Shown here piece after piece: positions 6,063-13,166 of a DNA stretch of 17,228 nucleotides (position 1 is its first letter; each line of letters starts with the position of its first letter). Below the pieces are notes generated by a model, which saw only the letters and a list, made by a program, of their open reading frames with translations, was not told where the DNA came from and did not search any database. The translations under genes were made by a program, and so were the position numbers. The stretch is from positions 1-17,228 of the forward strand of contig CAMYCE010000043.1 in NCBI GenBank assembly GCA_947254205.1, in the 5' to 3' direction. The stretch is from an uncultured Prevotellaceae bacterium (GTDB taxonomy: Bacteria > Bacteroidota > Bacteroidia > Bacteroidales > Muribaculaceae).

Positions 6063-6761
6063 ATGACAAAGACCATTTTATATAATAGTGGCAACAGACT
6101 TGCCGAGATGATTAAATGCCACCCCAACTTGTTGCTCATGCTCAGTCACTTCAACATTCCGCTGGGTTTTGGCGACCAAACTGTGGCTCAGGTGTGTGGA
6201 GAGCATGGCATCGACCCACAGTTTTTTTTGCTCATGTGCAACGTCTATGCCTTTGATGCCTATTTGCCCACAATCCACGACATTGCGAGCATCGACATGA
6301 GTCTGCTGGTGAATTATCTTAAAAGTTCACATCTCTATTACCTCAACAAGCGATTGCCACACATTGAGCACCACATTGGGCACATTGCCCAGTTGCTCCC
6401 CGTCAAGGTGCAAGCCGTGTTTATGAAATTTTTCAAGGGCTATTGCAATGCTATTGAAGCACACTTTGTGCAAGAAGAAGAGCACATTTTCCCTCTCATC
6501 TCGTGCCCCGAGCAAGAAGCTCAAGAAAGGCAACTGGGTGGCGTGGAGCGATTTGCAATGTCGCATGGACCGCTACAAGACCAACTCGACGACTTGATGC
6601 AAATTATTTTTAAATATTTGCCAGCCAATGCCACAACCGACGACTCTATCGACGTGGTTTTTGACCTCTTGCAATTGTCGCAAGATCTTGTGAAGCACAA
6701 TGTGATTGAAGAGAAAATATTGATTCCCTATGTGAAACTTTTAACCGGCAAAGAGAAATGA
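6063..6761 (+). CDS. Ric/YtfE-like di-iron hemerythrin protein
   Basis: A cytosolic hemerythrin-like protein of the layout seen in Ric (YtfE/ScdA), which repairs iron-sulfur clusters after nitric oxide or oxidative damage. Residues about 15-60 resemble the small N-terminal ScdA_N domain, and about 85-225 form the four-helix bundle. The di-iron ligands of E. coli YtfE can be matched by spacing: His90, His134, Glu138, His168, His212 and Glu216. The spacings 134-138, 212-216 and 168-212 equal those of YtfE. The N-terminal Cys-Cys pair of YtfE is absent: the equivalent place reads HFNIPLGFGD. The stop overlaps the start of the LuxR-type gene by 4 bp (ATGA), so the two are almost certainly co-translated. 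With the Cys pair lost, the function may be sensing or iron donation by another route. Confidence 0.82.
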   Translation: MTKTILYNSGNRLAEMIKCHPNLLLMLSHFNIPLGFGDQTVAQVCGEHGIDPQFFLLMCNVYAFDAYLPTIHDIASIDMSLLVNYLKSSHLYYLNKRLPHIEHHIGHIAQLLPVKVQAVFMKFFKGYCNAIEAHFVQEEEHIFPLISCPEQEAQERQLGGVERFAMSHGPLQDQLDDLMQIIFKYLPANATTDDSIDVVFDLLQLSQDLVKHNVIEEKILIPYVKLLTGKEK

Positions 6762-7336
6762 AAACCAAGATACTCGTTGTGGAACCATCGCCCATCGTTG
6801 TTGAAGGGCTCAAACACATGATAGGCAATCAGTCGCGATTCAACTTGTTGCCACCACACCACAACATCGAGGGCCTTGACACTGCACTATTGACGCTCAA
6901 GCCCGATATTGTGATTATCAACCCTGCAATGGGGAAGCACGCCATCGACAAGCTCGAAGAGGCCAAAGTGAAAATTGTGGCACTGGTCTATCAATATGTC
7001 GAGCAAAGCGTGCTACATCGAGCCGACCTCATCATCGACATTCACGACAGAGCAGGCACCATTGTTGAGCGACTTGCAGCACTTGCCAGTAGGCAAAGCC
7101 AGCAATCGTCACAGCCTTGCATGGAAAACTATGACCTCACCAAGCGCGAAACGGCAGTGCTCATTGAGGTGGCCAAAGGACTCACCAACAAAGAGATTGC
7201 CGACAAGTTGTGTGTGTCGGTTCACACCGTGATTTCTCATCGCAAAAACATCATTCACAAAACCGGAATCAAGTCGGTGGCGGGTCTCACAGTCTATGCC
7301 ATGCTCAACAATCTCATTGAAGATCAACCCGAATAG
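6758..7336 (+). CDS. LuxR/NarL-type regulator with degenerate receiver
   Basis: A 192-residue DNA-binding protein. Residues 1-110 have the alternating strand/helix pattern of a response-regulator receiver. Residues 124-186 are a LuxR-type helix-turn-helix (LTKRETAVL, GLTNKEIADKL, SVHTVISHRKNI), followed by a short tail. The receiver has lost its phosphorylation residues: the acidic pair near the start reads VEPS (residues 8-11), the phosphoacceptor position in DIVIINPAM is Asn55, and the equivalent of the conserved Lys is not seen. It is therefore unlikely to be driven by a histidine kinase, and none is adjacent. Its 4-bp overlap with the hemerythrin gene suggests a dedicated functional partnership, perhaps with the hemerythrin protein as the sensor input. 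Target genes are unknown. Confidence 0.85.
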   Translation: MKTKILVVEPSPIVVEGLKHMIGNQSRFNLLPPHHNIEGLDTALLTLKPDIVIINPAMGKHAIDKLEEAKVKIVALVYQYVEQSVLHRADLIIDIHDRAGTIVERLAALASRQSQQSSQPCMENYDLTKRETAVLIEVAKGLTNKEIADKLCVSVHTVISHRKNIIHKTGIKSVAGLTVYAMLNNLIEDQPE

Positions 7337-7353
7337 TGCAGTTGCAACTCACT

Positions 7354-7375
7354 GCACCATGGTGCGGGGGGGGGG
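7354..7375. repeat. 12-bp palindrome abutting a G10 tract
   Basis: GCACCATGGTGC (7354-7365) is a perfect palindrome, followed at once by ten G. A competing stem GTGCAG/CTGCAC (7336-7341 and 7352-7357) overlaps it. It lies between the regulator stop and the mlaE promoter. There is no T-run, so it is not a standard terminator. A G10 run can slip during replication, but no reading frame or promoter spacing is visibly affected. Confidence 0.6.
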
Positions 7376-7457
7376 AGCAAAGTGCACGATTAGGCGGTAA
7401 AGATGTTCCAATGTGCCACATTGTTGTGTTTTATTTTTCAAAGAAAAGGGGAAGTGC

Positions 7458-7465
7458 TATCTTTG
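7458..7465 (+). promoter_or_regulatory. mlaE minus-7 promoter box
   Basis: TATCTTTG matches TAnnTTTG. The minus-33 position at the normal spacing is only T-rich (about 7434-7438). A start near 7472 would exclude the ATG at 7413 and leave a 40-nt leader before the ATG at 7512. Confidence 0.5.
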
Positions 7466-7511
7466 TAGCACAAACAACACGTTTTCTACTCACCGAGTTC
7501 AAAAAAGATAT

Positions 7512-8258
7512 ATGGCAATAATAAAAAGTCTTGAAGCATTTGGCGACTACTGCATGCTCATGTGGCGCAGCATTGGAGTGCCTGAGCGATGGCGTGAATT
7601 TTTCAAGCGCTATCTCAACGAGATGGCAAAATTGGGCATCGACTCCATTCCGCTCATTTTGATTGTGTCGCTCTTCATTGGGTGCTTGTGCACCATTCTC
7701 ATTAAGCTCAATCTCAACAACCCGCTGTTGCCGCGTTATGCAATTGGCTACTCAACGCGCGAAATCATTTTGCTTGAATTTTCGTCAACCATTCTTTGTC
7801 TCATTCTATCGGGCAAAATTGGCTCCAACATTGCCAGCGAAATTGGCTCGATGCGTGTGAGCGAGCAAATCGATGCCCTCGACATCATGGGAGTGAACTC
7901 GGCTTGCTATCTCATCATGCCCAAGATTTTTGGCTTAATCACCATTCTGCCTTTTTTGGTCATCATCACCATGGGCACGGCACTCTTTGGTGGCTGGGCA
8001 GTGTGTTTCACAGGAATTGTCGACCCCGAGACCTATATTTATGGTATTCAGACCGATTTTGTGCCATTCAATGTGTTTTTTGCCCTCATCAAGTCGGTGA
8101 TTTTTGGCTTTGTGATTGCAAGCATAGCCTCCTACTATGGCTACACGGTGAAGGGTGGCTCGGTTGAGGTGGGCAAAGCCAGCACCGATGCTGTGGTGAT
8201 GAGCAACGTGATGATTCTCGTGTGCGACGTGATTTTAACCAAGATTCTATTAATGTAA
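7512..8258 (+). CDS. mlaE: MlaE-type lipid transport permease
   Basis: The inner-membrane permease of the Mla (MCE-type) ABC system, which moves phospholipids between inner and outer membranes and helps keep the outer leaflet asymmetric. From the ATG at 7512 the protein has 248 residues, close to the family norm, with about five membrane segments. The diagnostic MlaE block GSNIASEIGSMRVSEQIDAL lies at about residues 104-123, followed by the MGVNS turn. The open frame extends back to 7413, but those 33 codons do not resemble MlaE and precede the predicted transcription start. The gene is 24 bp upstream of mlaF. No mlaD (substrate-binding MCE subunit) follows, unlike the proteobacterial order. 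Confidence 0.92.
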   Translation: MAIIKSLEAFGDYCMLMWRSIGVPERWREFFKRYLNEMAKLGIDSIPLILIVSLFIGCLCTILIKLNLNNPLLPRYAIGYSTREIILLEFSSTILCLILSGKIGSNIASEIGSMRVSEQIDALDIMGVNSACYLIMPKIFGLITILPFLVIITMGTALFGGWAVCFTGIVDPETYIYGIQTDFVPFNVFFALIKSVIFGFVIASIASYYGYTVKGGSVEVGKASTDAVVMSNVMILVCDVILTKILLM

Positions 8259-8282
8259 AACCCTTGAGGAGAAACCCCAATC

Positions 8283-9077
8283 ATGATTGAAGTAAAGCAT
8301 TTAGACAAATTCTTTGAAAACGGCACCCGTCAAGTGTTGCACGACATCAATGCCACTTTCTATGATGGCAAGGTAAACCTCATTATTGGCCAAAGTGGGT
8401 CGGGCAAAACAGTGCTTGTCAAGAACTTGGTGGGCTTGTTTAAACCCGAAAATGGCCAAATTCTCTATGATGGGCGCGACATCACCTTGATGAATCGCAA
8501 AGAGCTGAAAGAGACTCGCAAAGAAATTGGCATGCTATTTCAAGGCTCTGCCCTGTTTGATAGCGAAACGGTGCTCGACAACGTGAAATTTCCGCTCATG
8601 ATGTTTTCAAGCATGAGCGAGGCCGAGCAAATTGAGCGGGCACAGTTTTGCATCGACAAAGTGAACCTCACCGGCAGCGAGCACAAATATCCTGCCGAGT
8701 TGAGTGGTGGCATGCAAAAACGCGCAGCCATTGCACGTGCTATTGCCTTGAATCCCAAATACTTGTTTTGCGATGAGCCCAACTCGGGACTCGACCCCAA
8801 AACCTCAATTGTGATCGATCAATTGCTGTGGGACATCACCCACGAGTTTGGCATCACCACCATTATCAACACCCACGACATGAATTCGGTGATGGGCATT
8901 GGCGAGAACATCGTGTTTCTCAATCATGGCCATGTGGACTGGGTGGGCAACAAAGACCAAATCTATGATCAAGACAACGAGCACCTGAATAACTTTGTGT
9001 TTGCCACCGACTTGTTTCGCGATGTGCGAAAATATCGTCGTGAGCACGGCTACACCAAAACCAAGGTTGAATATTAG
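8283..9077 (+). CDS. mlaF: MlaF-type ABC transporter ATPase
   Basis: The ATP-hydrolysing subunit that powers MlaE. All ABC motifs are present: Walker A GQSGSGKT at 36-43, Q-loop FQGSALFDS at about 86-94, signature LSGGM at 140-144, Walker B LFCDEP with Asp164-Glu165, and the switch His198 in NTHDM. The GSALFD form of the Q-loop is typical of MlaF. The length of 264 residues is normal, and the last 25 residues form a charged tail (RKYRREHGYTKTKVEY). It follows mlaE by 24 bp in the same unit and ends 15 bp from the convergent DUF5103 gene. Confidence 0.94.
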   Translation: MIEVKHLDKFFENGTRQVLHDINATFYDGKVNLIIGQSGSGKTVLVKNLVGLFKPENGQILYDGRDITLMNRKELKETRKEIGMLFQGSALFDSETVLDNVKFPLMMFSSMSEAEQIERAQFCIDKVNLTGSEHKYPAELSGGMQKRAAIARAIALNPKYLFCDEPNSGLDPKTSIVIDQLLWDITHEFGITTIINTHDMNSVMGIGENIVFLNHGHVDWVGNKDQIYDQDNEHLNNFVFATDLFRDVRKYRREHGYTKTKVEY

Positions 9078-9092
9078 GGGCTAAGAATTCAT

Positions 9093-10358
9093 TTATCGAC
9101 CACCATAGGTGATGCCATAGCCCACAAGCCGGTCGTAGCGCTCTCCCATGGGGCGGTCATATATTTTCACCAGATATTCATTGCCAGTTTGAAACTTGTT
9201 TCCCTCGATGGGGGCGGTTTGCCCCACTTGGCTTCCATCGGGAATCCACAGATATTGATAATTGTAGGCTCCTTGCTTGAGCAAGAGGTCGCAAGTGTAG
9301 CAACCACTTTGCGGGTCAAAGCCCATGAAGCAGTCGCCCACGGGCAATGATGCCGTGAACTCGCCTTGCACCATGAGATGCCCTCCCTGCAATGGAGCCC
9401 CTGTGTAGAGGCTAAAGTGGGTGACCACATAGTCGGCCTCGGTTTCACTGCGGGCACTCTCGGCATTGCGAATGGTGAAATGGCCATGTTGCGTTTTGTC
9501 GTAGAGATAGGGTTGCGTGGCTCTTGGCTCATCGGTGTGCAGGGTGGCATGATAGTAGGGCTCAAAATATTCGATTGCCGCAACACCCATGTTGAGCGAG
9601 TGAAGATTCACCGTTTCGATGCGACGATACTCGTTGCCGGCAGGGAAGATGAGCGCACGGTTGTGGCTGTAGGTCACCGAGTTGTCGCCCACCATCATGG
9701 GTTGTTTCAGCACCACGGCATTGTCGAGGCGCGAGTTTTGGGTGACAACGGCAGTCAGCTCGTTGTAGGGGTCGGCAATTGCGCCCGGCTTGTAGCGCAC
9801 GTCAATTTTTAGCTGTTGATGCTCGCTGTTGTAGTCAACATCGGTGCGTGAGCTCACCTCAGGCAATACTCTCACGAGGTTTTCGCTCACCGAGAATCGC
9901 GCCTGTGCCACCACAACATCGGGGTCGCTCTGCTCAAAGATCGTGATCAGGTAGTTGCCACTCTTGAGCAACTGCATCTCATCGTTGGGCAAGGTGAAGT
10001 TGTAGTTATAATAATGAGTGAATGTGTTGTTACATTGGGCATATTGGGTGATGTCGGCTTGGTTGAAACCGCTCACATATTCGCTCTCAACCAAGTCAGA
10101 CGGTTGCCACTGCGCATCGCAATGTGTGACGCGATAGCGCAGGTAGTGCACATCATAGTCGAGATAGTCAAAATTCACTTGAATGAAATCTCCACCATCA
10201 AGCGAAATAATGGGTGGCATGTAGGGATTGCTCAAGGGAGCTACTTTGAGTGACTTCACACTACTTTGTGCCACGCTCACCTCGGCATTGGCAGGCAATG
10301 CCACTATTGCTATAGCCCACATCGTGTGGGCAAGCCAAGTTTTCAGCTTTTGTGTCAT
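9093..10358 (-). CDS. DUF5103 / type IX secretion plug-like protein
   Basis: A predicted exported beta-rich protein of the DUF5103 family, whose N-terminal domain was renamed for the Plug protein that closes the SprA translocon of the type IX secretion system. The signal peptide is clear: a positively charged start, a hydrophobic stretch at about 12-20, and cleavage expected after PANA (residue 25). Family-like features include the SLDGGDFIQVNFDYLD segment (about 53-68), the RYRVTHCDAQWQPSDL block and the C-terminal YIWIPDG-type strand (QYLWIPDGSQ). The assignment is from recalled family pattern. No other secretion gene is nearby. It is a single gene, convergent with mlaF. Confidence 0.78.
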   Translation of the reverse strand: MTQKLKTWLAHTMWAIAIVALPANAEVSVAQSSVKSLKVAPLSNPYMPPIISLDGGDFIQVNFDYLDYDVHYLRYRVTHCDAQWQPSDLVESEYVSGFNQADITQYAQCNNTFTHYYNYNFTLPNDEMQLLKSGNYLITIFEQSDPDVVVAQARFSVSENLVRVLPEVSSRTDVDYNSEHQQLKIDVRYKPGAIADPYNELTAVVTQNSRLDNAVVLKQPMMVGDNSVTYSHNRALIFPAGNEYRRIETVNLHSLNMGVAAIEYFEPYYHATLHTDEPRATQPYLYDKTQHGHFTIRNAESARSETEADYVVTHFSLYTGAPLQGGHLMVQGEFTASLPVGDCFMGFDPQSGCYTCDLLLKQGAYNYQYLWIPDGSQVGQTAPIEGNKFQTGNEYLVKIYDRPMGERYDRLVGYGITYGGR

Positions 10359-10377
10359 GAGTCGATTTGTTTTTTGA

Positions 10378-10385
10378 CAAATATA
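10378..10385 (-). promoter_or_regulatory. DUF5103 gene minus-7 promoter box
   Basis: On the minus strand this reads TATATTTG, a perfect TAnnTTTG, 19 bp before the ATG at 10358. No TTTG is found at the expected minus-33 position. It is divergent from the nfnA promoter about 60 bp away. Confidence 0.5.
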
Positions 10386-10445
10386 GCAATATTAGCTGAC
10401 ACTTGCCCTGCTCGTGGGAAGTTTAGGGGAATTTAAAGCCATATT

Positions 10446-10477
10446 TTTGGGCAAAAAAATAAAAAGTAGTACTTTTG
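10446..10477 (+). promoter_or_regulatory. nfnA promoter, full consensus
   Basis: TTTG at 10446-10449, 20 bp, then TACTTTTG at 10470-10477 matches the Bacteroidetes promoter pattern exactly. The expected start is about 10484, leaving a leader of about 28 nt before the ATG at 10512. Confidence 0.72.
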
Positions 10478-10511
10478 TCACTACCTAAGAAACTAATTTA
10501 CTTTCAAGCAT

Positions 10512-11288
10512 ATGAACAAAATAGTTAGTAAAGAACAATTTTCCGAGAAAGTCACCAAACTGGTGGTTGAAGCTCCTCTCATTGCCAAAGCGCGCCGTGC
10601 AGGTCACTTTGTGATTATTCGCCATGGCGAGCATGGCGAGCGCATACCCTTGACCATTGCCGAGTCGGACGTGAAGGCAGGCACTATCACGCTTGTGATT
10701 CAGGCCATTGGTGAATCGACTCGCAAAATTTGTGCCCTTGAACCCGGAGACTATCTCACCGATGTTGTGGGCCCACTGGGTCAAGCAACCCACATCGAGA
10801 ACTATGGCACCGTGCTGTGCTGTGGCGGTGGCGTGGGCGTGGCTCCATTGTTGCCCATCATCAGAGCCATGAAGGCGGCCGGCAATAGAGTGGTGAGTGT
10901 GCTTGCAGGGCGTTCCAAAGACTTGATTATTCTTGAAAAAGAAGTGCGCGAGTCGAGCGACGACGTGATCATCATGACCGACGATGGCAGCTATGGCAAG
11001 CAAGGCTTGGTCACTGCCGGTGTTGAAGAAGTGATCAAGCGTGAAAAGGTAGACTACTGCGTGACCATAGGTCCTGCTATCATGATGAAATTTGTGGCAC
11101 AACTCACCAAGAAATATGAAGTGCCCACCGAGGCCTCGCTCAATGCAATCATGGTTGATGGCACAGGCATGTGTGGCGCTTGCCGAGTGACAGTGGGAGG
11201 CAAAACACGCTTTGTGTGTGTCGAGGGTCCCGAATTCAATGCTCATGAAATCGACTTCGATGAGCTTCTCATGAGATTGAAGGTGTAG
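10512..11288 (+). CDS. nfnA: NfnA: ferredoxin-NADP+ oxidoreductase, FAD/2Fe-2S subunit
   Basis: The small subunit of the electron-bifurcating NADH-dependent reduced ferredoxin:NADP+ oxidoreductase, also annotated as SudB or a dihydroorotate dehydrogenase electron-transfer subunit. Its 258 residues show an FAD-binding barrel with the RIPLTIAESD block (44-53), an NAD-binding glycine motif GGGVGVAP (105-112), and a C-terminal [2Fe-2S] site. The site has Asp216, Cys221, Cys224 and Cys236 (D-x4-C-x2-C-x11-C), the unusual one-Asp, three-Cys arrangement known from Thermotoga NfnA. The partner nfnB follows 80 bp downstream. The pair would exchange electrons among NADH, NADPH and ferredoxin in anaerobic metabolism. 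The direction in this organism is not shown by sequence. Confidence 0.88.
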   Translation: MNKIVSKEQFSEKVTKLVVEAPLIAKARRAGHFVIIRHGEHGERIPLTIAESDVKAGTITLVIQAIGESTRKICALEPGDYLTDVVGPLGQATHIENYGTVLCCGGGVGVAPLLPIIRAMKAAGNRVVSVLAGRSKDLIILEKEVRESSDDVIIMTDDGSYGKQGLVTAGVEEVIKREKVDYCVTIGPAIMMKFVAQLTKKYEVPTEASLNAIMVDGTGMCGACRVTVGGKTRFVCVEGPEFNAHEIDFDELLMRLKV

Positions 11289-11368
11289 GTATCGCGACCC
11301 TCGCCTCAATTGATCATATTTCTCATTAAATAAATATAGCAAACTATAACAAACACATAAACACCGTA

Positions 11369-12832
11369 ATGGAAAACAATATAGCAGAAGCTCGCAATGA
11401 GCAATGGCGCGTGGAGCTGCGTGCAGCCAAAAGTGCCAAAGAGCGCACTGCCACTGCAAGAGTTGAGATGCCTCAACTCGACCCCAACTATCGCATCACT
11501 TGCAACGAGGAGGTGAACCAAGGCATCAGCGAGGAGCAAGCTGTGGTTGAGGCTTCGCGCTGTCTCGACTGCAACAACCCCCAGTGTGTGACGGGTTGCC
11601 CCGTGGGAATCAACATTCCTCAATTCATCAAAAACATAGAGCGCGGACACTTTGCCGACGCTGCTGCAACTCTCAAAGAAACGAGCTCTTTGCCAGCCGT
11701 GTGTGGCCGTGTGTGCCCCCAAGAAAAACAATGCGAGAGCAAGTGCATTCACACCAAGATGAAGAAACCTGCTGTGGCCATTGGCTATCTTGAGCGTTTT
11801 GCTGCCGACTGGCAACGCAATCACGACTCGCAAGAATTGCCCGCTGTTGCCCCCAAAAATGGCATTAAGGTGGCAGTGATTGGCAGTGGTCCTGCCGGCC
11901 TGTCATTTGCAGGCGACATGATCAAGCGAGGCTATGACGTGACCGTGTTTGAGGCACTGCACGAGATTGGCGGTGTGCTCAAATATGGCATTCCCGAATT
12001 TCGCTTGCCCAACTCAATCGTTGATTTTGAAATCGAAGGTTTGCGCAAATTGGGCGTTGACTTTCAAAAAGATATTATCATTGGCAAAACGCTCACCTAC
12101 GACGACCTGCACGAAATGGGCTTTAAAGGCGTGTTTGTGGGGTCGGGAGCAGGTTTCCCTCGCTTCATGAACATTCCTGGCGAAAACCTCAAGGGAGTGA
12201 TGTCGAGCAACGAATATCTCACCCGCATCAACCTCATGCAAGCTGGCCGAGGTGGCGACACCCCCGTGATGCAAGGCGACACAATTGCTGTGATTGGTGG
12301 TGGCAACACAGCCATGGACTCCACTCGCACCGCCCTGCGCATGGGTGCCAAGCGCGTGATTCTTGTGTATCGCCGTGGCGAGGACGAGATGCCTGCACGT
12401 CGCGAGGAAGTGGGCCATGCCAAAGAAGAGGGTGTGGAATTTATGACCTTGCACAACCCCGTGGAGTATTTGGGCGACGAGAAAGGCAATGTGCGTGCCA
12501 TGAGGGTGCAACGCATGGAGCTGGGCGAACCCGATGCTTCGGGCCGTCGCAAACCCGTGCCCGTGGAAGGCGCTATCGAGGAAATTCCCGTCGACATCGT
12601 GATTGTGGCTGTGGGCGTGTCGCCCAATCAGCTTGTGCCCAGCTCAATCAAAGGCCTCGAAGTGAGCAAGCGCGACACCATTGTGGTGAACGAAGAGACC
12701 ATGCAGAGCAACATTGGCGACCTTTATGCTGGTGGCGACATCGTGCGTGGTGGTGCTACGGTGATTCTCGCTATGGGCGATGGTCGCAAAGCTGCCATGA
12801 ACATGGACAAGATGTTTCAAGAGCAAAAATAA
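11369..12832 (+). CDS. nfnB: NfnB: NADPH-binding FAD/4Fe-4S subunit (GltD-like)
   Basis: The large subunit of NfnAB, homologous to the small subunit of glutamate synthase and often annotated gltA or gltD. The 487 residues begin with a ferredoxin-like domain whose cysteines can bind two [4Fe-4S] clusters: Cys65, 68, 73, 77 and Cys112, 116, 122, 126. An FAD-binding motif GSGPAG lies at 172-177, a NADP(H)-binding GGGNTA motif at about 310-315, and a C-terminal FAD block GDLYAGGDIVRGGATV near the end. Being directly after nfnA, it is better read as bifurcating transhydrogenase than as glutamate synthase; no large glutamate synthase gene is present. A hairpin terminator follows 25 bp after the stop. 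Confidence 0.88.
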   Translation: MENNIAEARNEQWRVELRAAKSAKERTATARVEMPQLDPNYRITCNEEVNQGISEEQAVVEASRCLDCNNPQCVTGCPVGINIPQFIKNIERGHFADAAATLKETSSLPAVCGRVCPQEKQCESKCIHTKMKKPAVAIGYLERFAADWQRNHDSQELPAVAPKNGIKVAVIGSGPAGLSFAGDMIKRGYDVTVFEALHEIGGVLKYGIPEFRLPNSIVDFEIEGLRKLGVDFQKDIIIGKTLTYDDLHEMGFKGVFVGSGAGFPRFMNIPGENLKGVMSSNEYLTRINLMQAGRGGDTPVMQGDTIAVIGGGNTAMDSTRTALRMGAKRVILVYRRGEDEMPARREEVGHAKEEGVEFMTLHNPVEYLGDEKGNVRAMRVQRMELGEPDASGRRKPVPVEGAIEEIPVDIVIVAVGVSPNQLVPSSIKGLEVSKRDTIVVNEETMQSNIGDLYAGGDIVRGGATVILAMGDGRKAAMNMDKMFQEQK

Positions 12833-12857
12833 CCCCCAACAATCCCTAAACTGCACA

Positions 12858-12909
12858 CAACGGCAAATGCCCCCACAATTTTTTTGGGAGCATTTGCCGT
12901 TGCTTTATA
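12858..12909 (+). terminator. Intrinsic terminator after nfnB
   Basis: CAACGGCAAATGC (12858-12870) pairs perfectly with GCATTTGCCGTTG (12890-12902), and CCC/GGG extends the stem inward. The tail CTTTAT is only weakly T-rich. Its position 25 bp after nfnB marks the end of that transcript. Confidence 0.8.
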
Positions 12910-12945
12910 GAATATTTCTTTCAAAAAAAAACTAATTATCAATAT

Positions 12946-12964
12946 ACGATGCATGCATCGTCTC
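12946..12964. repeat. REP-like palindrome, copy C
   Basis: ACGATGCATGCATCGT (12946-12961) is a perfect 16-bp palindrome followed by CTCTAC, matching the core and flank of the copies at 2734 and 2802. It lies 36 bp after the nfnB terminator region and 11 bp before the target duplication of the second transposon-like element. Confidence 0.7.
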
Positions 12965-12980
12965 TACCCTGTTTCATAAA

Positions 12981-13161
12981 CCCAAATCGGTCATTAGGTT
13001 TCTTTGTTTTTGTCAAATTATTTTGAGTAATTTTTGATTGATTTTGAGGGCGTTTAGCGGGCTAAACAACCGAAAAAGCAGTCAAAAAGAACCAAAATAA
13101 ATGACAAAGGCAAGGAAAAGCCTAAGATATTTTCTTATTGCCACCTAATGACCGATTTGGG
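12981..13161 (-). mobile_element. 181-bp MITE-like element, copy 2 (inverted)
   Basis: Same element as at 1425-1605 in opposite orientation, with two differences in 181 bp. Its terminal repeats are perfect for 19 bp (CCCAAATCGGTCATTAGGT), and it is flanked by a perfect 5-bp duplication ATAAA (12976-12980 and 13162-13166). The central hairpin GTTTAGC-GG-GCTAAAC is at 13052-13067. It is non-coding. Confidence 0.88.
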
Positions 13162-13166
13162 ATAAA

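Noticed and set aside
10485..11459. Minus-strand open frame (324 codons) over nfnA and the start of nfnB
   Set aside because: It is antisense to two clear genes, rich in His and Cys from codon bias, and matches no family.
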